Below the pieces are notes generated by a model that had not been told where the DNA came from, made no database searches, and saw only the letters and a program-made list of their open reading frames with translations. Shown piece after piece: positions 22,691 through 34,689 of a stretch of DNA of 64,000 bases. Source of the DNA: Angiostrongylus vasorum (lineage: Eukaryota > Nematoda > Chromadorea > Rhabditida > Metastrongylidae); assembly GCA_018806985.1 (NCBI GenBank), contig JADANN010000420.1, positions 1,426,001 to 1,490,000 of the forward strand, given 5' to 3'. The translations under genes and the position numbers were made by a program. Numbering within the stretch: position 1 is the first letter of the stretch; each line of letters opens with the position of its first letter.

Positions 22691-23076
22691 CTCCCAACGG
22701 TTTACCGCCTCATCGTGGCTGGGTGTTCCTGGGTGTCGAGCTGCGATGTACGACGGGAGGATTCATCCGCTGGGCAGCGTTTCCGAAGCTGAGAAGGAGT
22801 CCGGTCTTTCTATCAGGAAGCCTGGCTAAGAGTAAACCAATACCAGGATCCACCACCGTCCAGGTATCAAAGTCGCATGGTGGCAAATCTCCTTATCCAT
22901 AAGGGCGGCGACTGCCTATGGTGGTGAAGACCTGGGACAGACTTTGGCCAGGTTGACCTTGGGATTCCAGGGAACCACAGTGGCTTAACCAGCAAATGCC
23001 CGAAAAGTGGAGGTTATGCTGGGGCCCGCACAATCAGTGAGGACGGGCCATTCAAGTATCAAGTAAGTAAGTAAGT
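22691..23076 (+). mobile_element. SR element, near full length
   Basis: From CTCCCAACGGTTTACCGCC to GGGCCATTCAAGTATCAAG with an AAGTAAGTAAGTAAG tail. Small internal deletions (GGCTGGGTGTT instead of GGCTGGGAGGTGTT). Confidence 0.85.
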
Positions 23077-23215
23077 ACAACGACAACTATACCAACCTCA
23101 TACCAGTTTAACGAGATGAGTTCATAAGAACGTATAGATAAATGTATAGGTTATTTAAGCCGAGGTTTATAGAAAGTCGGTCTTTTGAGTTATATCGTGT
23201 ATATTATTTCGCAGA
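23077..23215. repeat. FB element end fragment
   Basis: Starts ACAACGACAACTATACCAACC, then reaches GAGGTTTATAGAAAGTCGGTC and TTTTGAGTTAT, both found at the outer end of the FB element at 25.1-25.6 kb. Directly follows the SR tail. Confidence 0.55.
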
Positions 23216-23648
23216 TGCTTATGTGTATATATAATGTACATGTATGTATATAGTGTTTTGTGCATTCTTTCAGGCTTAGTCCCGAACTTGGAGATTTCGG
23301 TGGATCCACAAGTCGAACGTCAAACAAGCAGTAATTTAAGCTTGCTTTCGTGGAAATAACATGCTAGAAAAAAAAACACTGTTAGCTACGCTACTAAAGA
23401 AGACATTTGGTTTCTTGTAAATGAAATGCTTTATATTCTAATGGTTTTCTTTCCATTTTACGTTCTTTAAATGTGAAAGACTAAATCAGTCTCTAGCAAG
23501 TGTGCATTTTAATGTGTTCCAATCATTGTGATTGTGTCAAAGACCTCTTTTGATGTTTCGTGGCTTTACGGGAAATTCTTTCTAAGTATTATTTAGGACT
23601 CGCTGATGGAATAATCACCCTTAAAAGCGGAAAAGCGAAAGGAAATGT

Positions 23649-23755
23649 ATGTATCATGGCAGTAAGGAGGCACTTCGTATTGGTTCTGAGGCGAACATGT
23701 CATCGCTTGGAGACAGACTTGGCGACTGTCCCCCACTTCCACTAAGTAATTATAG
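23649..23755 (+). CDS. Unidentified exon candidate
   Basis: A frame from ATG at 23649 to a strong GTGAGC donor after 23755. Encodes [16 protein letters not shown] and [15 protein letters not shown]. The region downstream to 24000 also contains an acceptor (TTTCTTTCAG, 23848) and a GTGAGT donor (24001), but the phases do not join cleanly and minus-strand frames are also open, so orientation is not settled. Confidence 0.3.
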
Positions 23756-24442
23756 GTGAGCGTTCTCCGATACGTACTGAGAGGTCCGTAAATTTTACAC
23801 CCTGGCATGCGCTCTAATTTAGGTGTGCTGCACATTTTTTCTTTCAGTTGAATGCCTTCGGAAGCATTTCCTGTACTTTGTCCAGTTACGCCTCTCTTGA
23901 CAAACTCCAATATCACCAGGTCCAGGATACTTTGGGTATATCACGGACTTTCTGGTCGATCACCTTCTTTCGATGGATATCCTCCTCCACTGACACCAAA
24001 GTGAGTAATTTCGGTTCTTCACAGTTTGTTTTACCTTCTCCCTATAGAAATTCCTAACAAGAATTAGGGACCATAACTAACTCTTTCGTAACAACCTGTC
24101 AGTGTTGATGGGTCTTCTGTTTGCATATGTAGACCCTGTAGATTTCTAGAAGATATTTGTAGTCGATGTATGCGAAAGAGGCACGAATACTTATGCGGAG
24201 CGGAAAAATTCTGTGTGATTAGCCACAGTTGCATCTTTGAAAAACTAGTAAGTGATGCGCATTTTTTTGTTTCATCATTCTGTTAGCATATCTAGTTCTA
24301 CCAATACTTTGGCTGTACATAACTGTGCTTGTACGACAACCAAGGGTCAACACCTGTAGAATATGTTGGGTTGGCTGTTACATGAAGCCTACAAAATTGG
24401 TTATTCTAGACTTGCTGCAAGATATCCTAAATAGTTTCGTAT

Positions 24443-24836
24443 TACTTACTTGAATACTTAAACGACACGTCCTCACTGGTGGTGCAGGCTCCAGCATATT
24501 CCCCATTTCTCGACGTTTTCCTGGTTTAGCCCCTATGCTTCCCTGGAGTCCCGAGGGCAGCCTGGCGAAAGTCTGACCCAAGTCGTCACCACCACAGGCA
24601 GTCGCCGCCCTTGTGGATAAGAGGGAGATTTGCCACCATGCGACTAGTTCGATACCCAGACATTGGTGGATCCTGGAATTGGTTTACTCTTAGCTAGGCT
24701 TCCTAATGGAAATTCCTGGGCTCCGTCTCAGCTTGGGAGACCCTGTCGGGGGATGAATCCTCTCCTCTGTACGTCGCAGTCCGACACCCAAGAACATCTG
24801 CCGGCCACGATGAGGCGGTAAGCCGTTGGGAGGAGA
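24443..24836 (-). mobile_element. SR element, near full length, minus orientation
   Basis: Minus strand: 5' hairpin CTCCCAACGGCTTACCGCC at the right edge. 3' end with GTTTAAGTATTCAAGTAAG at the left edge. Confidence 0.85.
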
Positions 24837-24887
24837 TAACTTCGTATTAGGCGTAGTAATGTAAGAAACACTTTTTAGATCACAATT

Positions 24888-24935
24888 TTAACTTATTATT
24901 TACTGCCTACTCTTCTTTCTAGTGGCAAGGTAGAC
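24888..24935 (-). mobile_element. SINE-B tail fragment
   Basis: TTATTTACTGCCTACTCTTC followed by AGTGGCAAGGTAGAC, the complement of the SINE-B tail. Confidence 0.55.
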
Positions 24936-25127
24936 ACTTGCGCTCTGGAGTTTTGCAAACTTTTTAGATGTTTTTAATGTTGGTCAATGTAGTTGTGCGA
25001 AGCGTAGTTTACATGCAAGAAGCAGAGTTGTTGTGGATGAAATCTGAGCTGTACGTTAGAATTGTGTATTGTATATGATTGTAGGCAATGGCTATAGATT
25101 CTATTTCGGAAATGTATTTTGCATACT

Positions 25128-25600
25128 TATATGATGTTATAAGCTGATCTTCTTTAGCTGATGCGAGGTTGGTATAGGTCTTCGTTGTCGTTGTCGTTGT
25201 TGTTGGTGTTGTTGGTCGATGGCTGACGTCTCGCCAATTTCGCCTTCCTATAGACCTGAGTCCCACTCATAACATCACGGTGAGTAGCCTTTCTCTTCAG
25301 TATGGCGTCTATTTAAAAAATTGATCTTCATTAATATCTTAGCCTTTTTTCCACCGAATAATTAAAGTATTCTAATATAAAATACGTCCGGGCTCTGAGG
25401 AAGGCGAAATCGCCGAAACGTCAGCCATTGACCAACAACACGAAAAACACCAACAATAACGACAACGACAACGAAAACCTATACCAACCTCGCATCAGCT
25501 AAAGAAGGTCCATTTATAAGATTAAATAAATAAATATATCAACTATCTATGCCGAGGGTTTATAGAAAGTCGGTCTTTTGAGTTATTTTGCATACTGTTA
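25128..25600. repeat. Fold-back (FB) element with two inverted arms
   Basis: Left arm 25128-25265 and right arm 25388-25510 are inverted copies. Diagnostic pairs: CTTTAGCTGATGCGAGGTTG with its complement near 25490, TCGTTGTCGTTGTCGTTG with the CAACGACAACGAC run, and GGCTGACGTCTCGCC with the GGCGAAATCGCCGAAACG core. The right flank carries GGTTTATAGAAAGTCGGTC. Confidence 0.75.
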
Positions 25601-26329
25601 TGAGTAATGGTTTGAAATTCTATACAAAAAGCTCATTATATGTTAACATTAGAAGTTTACCAAAGAAGGGTCAGGTTTTCCGTAAAGCTGTCGATAGTAG
25701 AATCGAATTGTAGAACTGTAGAGTTAGGCTGTAGAAACTGTGACGAAATAGATATTCTAAGTAAAAGACTTGCAGCATCAGTAAGACATTATGAAAATAC
25801 GCCTTAAGAATATGCATTTTTCTATAGAAGTACCCTACACAATGATGAATGGATGATGAATGAATGCGTACCCTATCTGTTTACTCTTGATACACATTAC
25901 AGGTACCTCCATATGAGCTTCTTCTAGTAGTTGTACATTGTAAATTTCTCTGAGTTAAAGGTTCACAACATAGGCGGTAATAAAGTGTAGTAAGAGTTGG
26001 AAATGTGTTCTTTCCCCAAAGGTATAGTTTACCTTCTGATAAATGCGTACTATGACGATATGCCATCTTTTCGTGACGATAAAGTGTCCTTAACCCCAGG
26101 ACTTTGCTATCTAAGTGCCAACAGATCCACTGTGGAATTCAAGTAGACAGGCTAACTACGGAAAGTGTAAAGCGTAGCACACTTTTCGCCAGTACAACGC
26201 AATCAGAATACCTATCCATGGACCGGCCCTAGACCCTGTTTTAGATCCATACTCGACATACTATCGATTGACTACAAAAAGTCTGATAAAAAAGGTGTTC
26301 ACGGAAAAACATTTTTTTTTCATCTTTCA

Positions 26330-27905
26330 TCTAGAAAGCGTGCGTAATGAAGTCAAGATGTACGGTGCGAAACGTACAACACCTTACTTATTAAAATCGG
26401 TTGTCGTCAAAGGTTAATAGTGGTATTGGGAATCATTGAGAGGTGGAAACTCGTCCCAGATATCCTGTCTTCAAACGGAAAAAATTGGAGACCAGAGAGG
26501 ACGTCGCGCACGGTTATCTAGCGCAAGAAAGGTAACCAAGGGGATCCAATAGCCATCGTTCGATATGCTTGTTCAGTGTACTATACAAGATGTTCAGCTA
26601 GATTATCCTATTACGCATTTCGGAGACTTTGGATGGGACACAGCTAGTACAGCAAGCAGGATTTCGACAGGGATTTTGCTGCGTGGACTACATCCAAATC
26701 AGGATCATTGAACTTTGCCAAGAATACCAGCTAGCTTTAGTCCTGACTTCCATCGACTATGAAAAAGCGTATGACAGTGTCGCAACGAATGCAATGCTAT
26801 TAGCGCTCGTCGACCAAGGAGTGGATTCGTCCTCCATAAGAACTCTATCCGACCGTTATCGGAACTTCACTATGAAAACACAGCTTTAACATCGATTTCT
26901 AACTGTACCTATAGGAATAAGGATTCGACAAGGCGACAGCATGTTGCCAAAGCTGTTTAGTGCCGCACTGCTTTGGGCAATGAGGTGGCTCGATTGGGAT
27001 GAGAAAGGCGTATGCATTGATGGGAAATTCCTAACAAATCTTCATTTGGGCGATGACGTCGTCATCTTCTCATGAAATACCAACGAAGAAGACGATGACT
27101 AATGAGATCAACGAAGCGAGGAAAAAAGTCAGACTGCAAATAAATTGCAAGAAGACCCAGTTCAACTCATGGTGCGAAGACAAACAGGTAGAATTGGATG
27201 GCTGTTTGATTCCAGAGACTATCTCATAAGTATGCCTTGGGCAGAGATGGAAAAGAACATGAACGAGGAATCAGACAGAAGAAGGAGAGCAGCATAAGCC
27301 ACAGTCCGGCCTCTCAAATTCAACAAAATTCATGTTCGACCAACTAAAGGATCCGAAAATCCGCGCTCACCTTTCCGATTCAACAATCCTCCTAGCACTG
27401 TGTTATTCAGCAAAGACTGTTACGTGGGTTGATACTTCAACCATATCAAGAATATGCACACTACTTACAGGGCACTTGAACGATATCTAATGAAATACAA
27501 CCTGCACATGCTCGCTGGTATGCGAAGGTCCGATTTTCAAAATCTATCATATCTTCGGGATCCAGGACAACACACATCGACAGTAAAACAAGATCAGTCA
27601 TATAATGAGAAAAACAGACGACAGATGGACGAAATGAACTGTCGAGTGGACTCCACGAGAATGCAGGCGTTCCCTAGGTCGACCGGCTCACGTTGGACGG
27701 ACGTGTTCATAATTAAAGTCAACCAGCTATACTCGTAGCTGCACTTGTTTAGCAGATTACGGTATAAGATCTGCATACATCACCATACTCGAATAAAACC
27801 ACCATGATAAACGATGATTGCGATGGAAAGAAATGAATGGAAAATGTGCTGCGGTCTGCACAGCTCGTGAAAACGGGTCGTCCAAGCATTCAAGTAAGTG
27901 AACTC
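26330..27905 (+). mobile_element. RTE-type retrotransposon, 5' truncated and degenerate (copy B)
   Basis: Reverse-transcriptase pieces across frames: QQAGFRQGFCCVDYIQ (26660), LVLTSIDYEKAYDS (26740), a GDDVVIFS motif at 27050 corresponding to the xxDD active site, and the C-terminal thumb with LRRSDFQNLSYLRDP-like sequence near 27520 and RMRR remnants. The 3' end at 27830-27900 reads GTCCAAGCATTCAAGTAAG, matching the SR 3' end. Confidence 0.85.
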
Positions 27906-28359
27906 GTCCCATGTAGCGTTTTTTTGTAAATTTTAATATGTAAAAAATACTCCTTCTCAGATCATATTGGGATTATACCCAGATTGTATTACTCTTCTCT
28001 TATAGAGAATCTATCGATCTAATGTTATGGTATCGCAGAAGATGTAAGAAACCAAAGAGTCGGCAAAAAATGCGTTGAAAATTTAAGGAGGTTCTACAAG
28101 TTTTTTTTAAACTAGCAAAGAAACAGCGTGCTTTGACGAAAAAATTCGCAAATTATTCGAGAACCAGTGAAGTGGAATAAGTTTTTTCGTCCAAGTACAA
28201 TTTCCTTGTCGCCCCTACGAAATTCCATCCAAAGGAGACTACCTAACATGCGTTGAAATTTAGAGGATTTCTCAATTACAAGCATACAATAGGATAAATT
28301 AAGTTCAAGTTTCTGTGTTTACAAATGATTTTAACTTTATTTTATTTTTAGTGCTTGTT

Positions 28360-28566
28360 ACATTGGGATGGTATGATGACAAATCCTCCTCTGATCCATA
28401 AGGGCGGCTGCCTGTGATGGTGAGACCTACGCCACTTTGGCTTGGCTGACCTCAGGGCTCCAGTGAACCGCAATGGCTAAGCCAAGAAAACTCCGAAATA
28501 ATGGGGATCATGCTGGGGCGCGTTCAACTAGTGAGGACAAGCCATCCAAGTATGCAAGTAACTAAG
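28360..28566 (+). mobile_element. SR element, 3' half
   Basis: From ACAAATCCTCCTCTGATCC through TGGCTTGGCTGACCTCAG to GCCATCCAAGTATGCAAG. Confidence 0.75.
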
Positions 28567-28876
28567 ACATGAGTATTTATGGAGTAGATCTATTATGTTG
28601 CAATTTTTGTAAAAGAGCAGCAACCTATAAACTATAAGGAATGCTTTAGTTCGCTTTTTTCTTCTTTCTTTAATGTTCGACATCACATCAATGATCAATC
28701 TAGAACTTTATTGGACCATCAAATACTTCGATCAATGAACTATAACACTTAGCAAAGTAGTGAAGAGAACGCGTTTTCAGCTCTTTATAAAACTTTATTC
28801 GTTCTGGGGTGCTAGCATTGTTCAACACATAAGATCATTTCACGTCGATATCAAGAAACGAAAACGAACAGCATTA

Positions 28877-29128
28877 TTAGTTTGGAATTGCGATCACATC
28901 GTCGTCGTTGACGTCAACAATCGCAGCCGCAATCTCACGTGCAATCCGACAATCGAACTCAGCAAGTTGAATATTGACGATGAAGTTCAGAAAGAAAAAC
29001 CATAGAATGAGTGTGTATAATGATGACAGAAGATAACTACTCCATGGAGCAGTCAAGCTTGAGTGGGCGTTTGAAATGCTGTAAATGAACGAAAACGACT
29101 CGAACACCGATTCCATGAACATGTAGAA
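28877..29128 (-). CDS. Second membrane-protein gene, terminal exon
   Basis: Acceptor TTGTGCTTTCAG before 29128; 83 codons and TAA. Starts FYMFMESVFESFSFIYSIS, has one clear hydrophobic helix (YTLILWFFFLNFIVNIQLA) and ends in an acidic tail. The join to the 40-base exon at 29412-29451 keeps phase 0. Confidence 0.55.
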   Translation of the reverse strand, partial: FYMFMESVFESFSFIYSISNAHSSLTAPWSSYLLSSLYTLILWFFFLNFIVNIQLAEFDCRIAREIAAAIVDVNDDDVIAIPN

Positions 29129-31366
29129 CTGAAAGCACAACGATAGAGAGCTGGTTTTTTCTTTAACCTTTTTTTTCATGCCTTTCACTAACTTGAGCCT
29201 CAATTGTCGAATGTTTTTTGTAGCAAAGTGTCTTTGAGGAATCTATCTCAAGCTACCTCAGAACACTAGGAAACATGTGTATGACACGGGATTGGACCTG
29301 TTGTGTGTTGGTCCATGGACTTGTTGTCTTAAATTGAATGCTTGAAAACGACGTCCTCATGACTTGTGAATTATGATGTACAGTGGTAAGCTCATCCACA
29401 AGCAGGCTTACCAAATCTAGTCTGGAGAGAACGGCGTTTTCGTCAAAGTCCCTAATTAGCAGTAACTATTACCATCTTAATAGAAACAACTTCAAAGTTG
29501 CCAAATCCGTCTCAGTTGTCGGCCAAGATGTTAGGGAGCGTGTTTTTCACCGCAATGACAATAAGAAAGAAATTGGTGACTAAATATCAGTTCAGAACGG
29601 TTTAAGGTAGTGCGACTTATAACGCTATGGATGAAGTGGAATGCAGCTCACAAATGCCACTTCTGATGAGAGGTTCCAGAAATCTATAAAGACATGATTT
29701 GCTTCGGCATATTGGCGTACTCCACAGACACGCATACCACCACAATCTCCATATGGGACCGAATATTCTTATCGTTCATGGCAAGAAAGTATACATATAA
29801 AGCTAGCATATGTCGCTAGTCGACGTGCGTAACGGTGTATCTTGCTGAGCTTTATCGTAGTCGACTGGGAGCTTCTATGTTATAGGTGCAAACCAATTTT
29901 TAACAATCCACATTCATCTAAGCACACTCTTACAAACATACATGGTCATGACTATGACTATACGAGGGATAAAAGGTCAAGCTGGCATAGCACCTACCGA
30001 GCGACCAGCGACTTAACATTACGATTAGGCGATTCGTGACCATTTCTTGTAAATTCGAGGTCCTCCACGACATGGAATTAATATCGAGTTTCACTTCAAC
30101 CATTTCCCTTCTACATTCCTCATACCAGACCGCATCGTCTGTGCTGAGTGAATAATACTCCGTTATTCTCTCCGTGATGTTCCAAATGAGATGAAAGATG
30201 TGAACAGCTCCATGGTTCCAAAGCTGAACAACACTGCGGGAGCATAACTGAAGGTTTCCTTGTAACACTCGTCTGACTCGTTTACAGTGTGTTTTCTAGA
30301 CACAAGCTTCTCGCGAGCGTCATCCAATTGTTTATACGAGGTTTTGATGAAGCCTACCCTATCAAGCACACTGAATTCCGGAAAGAACATGTCATTTGGA
30401 CCAAATTTAAATCGTTTGATACTAAAAGTCTGATGTTAATATGCCCTCATTCTCTTTGTCGCAATTTTTTAACAATGAAAAGGAGTTTTTCGAAAGAACG
30501 CTACCCAGTCACTAGCAGTCTGGCAAACATCTAAATCGCCCAGTATATGAGTATTATAATTTTTTACCACAATGATAGAGCTCTTCTATGGCCCATCAGC
30601 ATACAAATGGTCAAAAGAATTCAAAAAATACTGTAAAGTATTGCCAACAGTTTTCAACCCCGCATAGCTTTTGTTCAAGTCGCTTAAATGGGACGAGAAG
30701 CGCACACGCGCTAATAGAAGCCTCTTACTAAACCTCTGTTTTCTTGATAACATCGTCATCCAGAAAGCTGAAATTGTGTTCAAAAAACCTAACAGTTCCT
30801 GCAAGGGCCAACTATGGGTTTCCGACTATTTGAATTTCACCACGGAGGACGAATCTATCATCGCAGTGCTGCCGTTCGTTACGAGCACTGTGCTTGTTCG
30901 ACTCCGCAACAGGCTCACCAAACTGTTGTTCTTTCGGAGTAGAGAAATTGGTATCAGACTTGTCTAGGCACAACTCACTCCTTGAAATCTACCTAGGGAC
31001 GCCCTAGCGCAGCTATCGCATGACTCATGGAGAGTCACCTCGACTAAGATTCTGCGACATTCATGACGAAGGCGAAAATCCTCAAGGAGAAGAAGAGCCC
31101 AGAGCGAAAATGATCGAAGGTCGTCGTCGATAATGGAAGCGATGTGACCAAAATTTTATCACTGACGCAAGGAAAAAATGGTACTTAAAAAATTTCTAAC
31201 ATACCAGCGAAAATAAGCATAACACGTGCATAAGTGTTGGGCTTATGACCAGCTTCGTAGATAGACGTGGCCATAACGTCATCAGTGGGCCAGTGAAAAG
31301 CACAACCAGAAGCGATAGTGTCGGGAACGAACCGAACATTAACCATCGTAGAACATATTGTAAAAT
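28877..31366 (-). CDS. Second membrane-protein gene, incomplete exon model
   Basis: Minus-strand exons 31366-31205 (phases 1/1), 29451-29412 (phases 2/0) and 29128-28877 (terminal, phase 0, TAA). One intermediate exon with phase 1 in and 2 out is missing, and there must be upstream exons. The first has an extracellular-like sequence (VNVRFVPDTIASGCAFHW, IYEAGHKPNTYARVML). The last two give DFDENAVLSRLDL joined to a hydrophobic region (SSLYTLILWFFFLNFIVNIQ) and an acidic C-terminus (AAAIVDVNDDDVIAIPN). Family not recognised. SINE-C-tail material and frameshifted coding-like segments lie between the exons. Confidence 0.45.
30000..30430 (-). pseudogene. Unidentified coding-like segment with a frameshift
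   Basis: Minus-strand translation gives a credible polar protein in two frames: FPEFSVLDRVGFIKTSYKQ and SRKHTVNESDECYKETF in one, then ITERITEYYSLSTDDAVWYE and MVEVKLDINSMSW in another. The switch falls near 30190, too tight for an intron. It could be a decayed gene, part of a transposon, or an assembly indel. No family recognised. Confidence 0.35.
30590..30967 (+). other. Unidentified coding-like segment, plus strand
   Basis: Plus-strand pieces SAYKWSKEFKKYCKVLPTVF (30595-30660) and, in one longer open frame, LKWDEKRTRANRSLLLNLCF and NFTTEDESIIAVLPFVTSTV. A TAG separates the two. The opposite strand is also open in part, so this is tentative. Confidence 0.25.
30935..31140 (+). repeat. SINE-C tail-type repeat
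   Basis: Shares with 39420-39645 the order TTGGTATCAGACTTGTCTAGG, GGGACGCCCTAGCGCAGC, AAAATCCTCAAGGAG and GTCGTCGTCGATAATGG. The first block is the SINE-A centre, the rest is a different tail. Confidence 0.5.
31205..31366 (-). CDS. Second membrane-protein gene, upstream exon
   Basis: Acceptor GTATGAGCAG, donor GTATGT; 162 bases, phases 1/1. The chosen frame reads FTICSTMVNVRFVPDTIASG and HWPTDDVMATSIYEAGHKPN. A second frame open across the exon is hydrophobic (MFGSFPTLSLLVVLFTG) and cannot be excluded. Confidence 0.4.
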
Positions 31367-31889
31367 CTGCTCATACAGCGTATTAGTAAACTTCAAACAT
31401 TTTTTGATATGACTCCTTTTAATATATTCACAATCAGAAGCATCAGCCTTATTTGTCTTTTATCTTTAAGAAATCCGCGCTACAGAGTCCCCTGTATTCC
31501 GTATGTTTCAGAATCTGAGCTCATTCTTGCACTTAAAATGATGGTATTGCAACATTTTAGTGCCTCTTAGAAGAGATGTTCTTCTACAGTAAACATAAAG
31601 CATCCTGTTTCTCTCATGTTTTACATAATTTGATGCTCTTATAATATCAAAATAAATAAAATCATATTTCATGAACTAACATCTTTTCTATCAAGATCAG
31701 CGAAATTGTCCAGTTCACTATTTGGGGCACAAGTAAGAATAAATGAAAACGTTCGACATCAGTAGCAACTCGTCCTCCATTGCTGTGGTTCGATGTCTTA
31801 GCATCATATGAAGGCATGTGATCACTGTTACAACCTGTAACCACATTTAAATAACTAATATCCCAAAGTATCCAGGGACGGAGAAAAGC

Positions 31890-32046
31890 GTTTGTTTGAC
31901 ATCTATCAACATGTGAGGAATGTGCCATGCATTCGACAACATTCATAGCATCATAGAGGTGACTGGATACATGTTTAGGCAGGATTTTGGAGGTCCACCG
32001 ATGTATCGACTCCATGCTTTTATCCTCCCAGACAACTCTCAGGGAA
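31890..32046 (-). mobile_element. SINE-A, 3' part, diverged
   Basis: TGCCATGCATTCGACAACATT, GAGGTGACTGGATACATG, GATGTATCGACTCCATGC and ATCCTCCCAGACAACTCT are the complement of the SINE-A centre and tail. Confidence 0.65.
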
Positions 32047-32519
32047 CAGATTCGCTTGAAATCTGAAGTGGTAGAGAGCTTCGTTTACCGAAAGAGCGGA
32101 ATGGAAAGAATGGTGGCGTGTCTGTTATGTGACACCTCTAACTATTGCTCAATTTCACCCCTATTGTAGAATGCATGGACGAAATTTTTTCACAAATTAT
32201 GTGTTTCTTAAAAATTATATGGTAGTAGCTGGGCAGCTGCACGGAAAGTTGGGGCTCATTAGATCTATGTATAGGTATCCTTTGACCAAGAAATGAAAAT
32301 ATAGAGTATGATCTGAAAAAGCTGCAGTGCTTATCGTGTCCCTTCGAACCAGCTGAGGCCTAGTGCCCAACTTTCAAACTTACGGAGTGCAACTTTCATG
32401 GTAACCATTCCATGACTATCAAGATAATCACAGCAGCTGATAAATGGTCGATTCGAATAGAATTCATTAGCGAAGGCGGTAGATTACGGATAAACTTAAC
32501 TTTGCGATATTTACTTCCA

Positions 32520-32892
32520 CCCTCCTCCCAATGGTTTACCGCTTCATCGTGGCTGGGAGGTGTTCCTGAGTGTCGGACTGCGATGTATAGCGGGGAAATT
32601 CGTCCCCCTGGCAGGACCTTTCAAGCTGAGAAGGCCTCAACTAAGACTAGAGCAGTACTAGGATCCACCATCTTCCTGGTACCAGACTAGTCGCTAGTGG
32701 CAAATCTCCCTCTTATCCTCAACAGCTGCGACTTCCCTGTGGTGGTGATGACCTGGGGCAGACTTTGCCCAGGCTGACCTCGGCATTCCAAGGAACCACA
32801 ATGGCTTAACCAGCAATTCTCCGAAAAATGGAGATTGTACTTGGGCCCACACAACCAGAGGACGGGCCATTCAAGTATCAAGTATCAAGTTT
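32520..32892 (+). mobile_element. SR element, near full length
   Basis: From CCTCCCAATGGTTTACCGC to GACGGGCCATTCAAGTATC with an AAGTATCAAG tail. A degenerate minus-oriented SR fragment follows at about 32950-33020 (GGCAGTCACCGTCTATTG). Confidence 0.85.
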
Positions 32893-33772
32893 CAAGTGCT
32901 TCCACCCCGCACTTTTTTTCATTGAAGTATCGAGATAACCACTCCTAGCTAAACCCAGGTCTTTGCAACAGGCAGTCACCGTCTATTGTAGATGTGAGGA
33001 AGATTTTCCGTTTTACAACCAGGTTTCTTCAGGAATGCTGTTGATCCTGATCCTGACACAAGTTTAACACTATTAGCTGAGCTTGCGAATAAAAATACAG
33101 TACTCCTTCGTTAGCTTCTTGATCCTACTGTTGAGGACGACTCCCTTACTAAACATCGTCGGAGTTTTTCGGACACGATTATTTTTTCAGAAAATGAGTG
33201 CTTTTTTGTGAAGGATAGACTGAGGTTTTGGTGGATTAGACTTTTTTATTAGGCTTCTGCCATACAAATATCTTTCACAAGCTCTCACGGAAATTTAACA
33301 GACCCGAACGAAAAACTTTGAGCACGGATGCTTTGTAGGACTAAGATCATCCGCATTTTGAGGAATTTCTACCATGTCGTCATCCATGATTAGGGACGTC
33401 ACTCGATGCACCTGTATGAAGTCAAAAAAATACAACAATGTTCTACAAATATTTCATAAATATCCCATCTGACGGAAAGTAAATCTGGAATTAGGTAGCC
33501 CTCAACCATCCTATATATTGTGATCATTAGCCTTACAAAAAGAAATCCTGCTAACTATCAAGATCAGAAAGCTGAAGAATGCGTTGCATACAGGCCGATC
33601 AAATGCTTTAAAAACACTTTCCTGCCCTGTACCGAATACCATACCTAGAACTGGAAAAATTGAAAAAACAGCAATAGACAAACCTTTCGTTCTGGTCTAC
33701 CGGTTGAAAATGAGTTGCACTTACAAATACATTGTCATGTTGTTAAGGCATAAAGTCTTTGTTTTGAACTTC

Positions 33773-33774
<2 letters not shown>

Positions 33775-33859
<85 letters not shown>

Positions 33860-33861
33860 CG
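33775..33861. repeat. (AT)n microsatellite
   Basis: More than 80 bases of alternating A and T with a single C interruption (ATACATAT), followed by ATATATACGAG. Confidence 0.95.
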
Positions 33862-34077
33862 AGTGTTCTAGACATATTTGTATTTTTTCAGTGGATTAGA
33901 ATGGTAGGCATAGGCATGATATCTTCAAGGAGACCTTTTTTACATAGTTTCGCTTGTGTCTGAAAGGTCAAAAATATCTTTATAACGAATGTAGACGTTA
34001 AGTGTTATCAAGTGCTTGCTTACTGTTTGTTGTTATTGTGATGTGATTACACTCAGTCTTCACATACTAAATAAACA

Positions 34078-34660
34078 AGTGTGTAAGTAATTGGTTAGAG
34101 GTGCCTGTGATGCATGCGTGGTCGTCACTTCGTGTACGCGCGCCAAGCAGACCAGGTTCCTATCGTTTTTGGAATTAAACAAATTGGTGGCAGACTTCTC
34201 TAAAGGATAGAAACACTGACCGAATATCTTGTTTAATTGGTAGGTTAGCACGAGGTCCATAAAGTTGTTTATTCGGCTCATGTTTCGACGTATGCAGCTT
34301 CATCAGAGCCGATGACTCGAGTCGAGGTTCATACTTGTTCGTTTTCTTGAGGCAGTGTATCGATCTTATTTAGACGAACTACTATGGACCATTGACTCGG
34401 ATCATCGGCTCTGATTAGGCGAAGACGTCGGAACGTAGACATCTTTATCAACCTAGTGCTGTCTTCAATCCAAGAAGGTGTTGACTATTACTACCATGGT
34501 TAAATGACGGTCAGGTCGAAAATTACTGATCAGCTACATCGGTAATTCCCCCTTAAATCATTATGCAGGCCAGGTTTGCATTATATCACCTTTGCGGTGC
34601 TGCAAATGATGTCAGATGCACAGCATACCCTAAGGAATTGATTAACAGCGGGATTTTTTA
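34078..34660 (+). mobile_element. SINE-A split by an FB insertion
   Basis: The 5' half (34078-34224) has GGTTAGAGGTGCCTGTGAT and AATTGGTGGCAGACTTCTC. The 3' half (about 34520-34660) resumes with CAGCTACATCGGTAATTCC, ATGCAGGCCAGGTTTGCA and GGAATTGATTAACAGCG. Between them lies an inverted-repeat element. Confidence 0.65.
34225..34475. repeat. FB element inside SINE-A
   Basis: Left arm has TTAGCACGAGGTCCATAAAG, ATGTTTCGACGTATGCAGC and TTCATCAGAGCCGATGA. Right arm has CATCGGCTCTGATTAGGCG, AGACGTCGGAACGTAGAC and TTTATCAACCTAGTGCTG. The arms are inverted copies. Confidence 0.65.
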
Positions 34661-34689
34661 AGCTATGTGGAATGCATCATTACTGTTAG

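Noticed and set aside
33584..33871. Ile/Tyr-repeat ORF
   Set aside because: Translation of the (AT)n tract.
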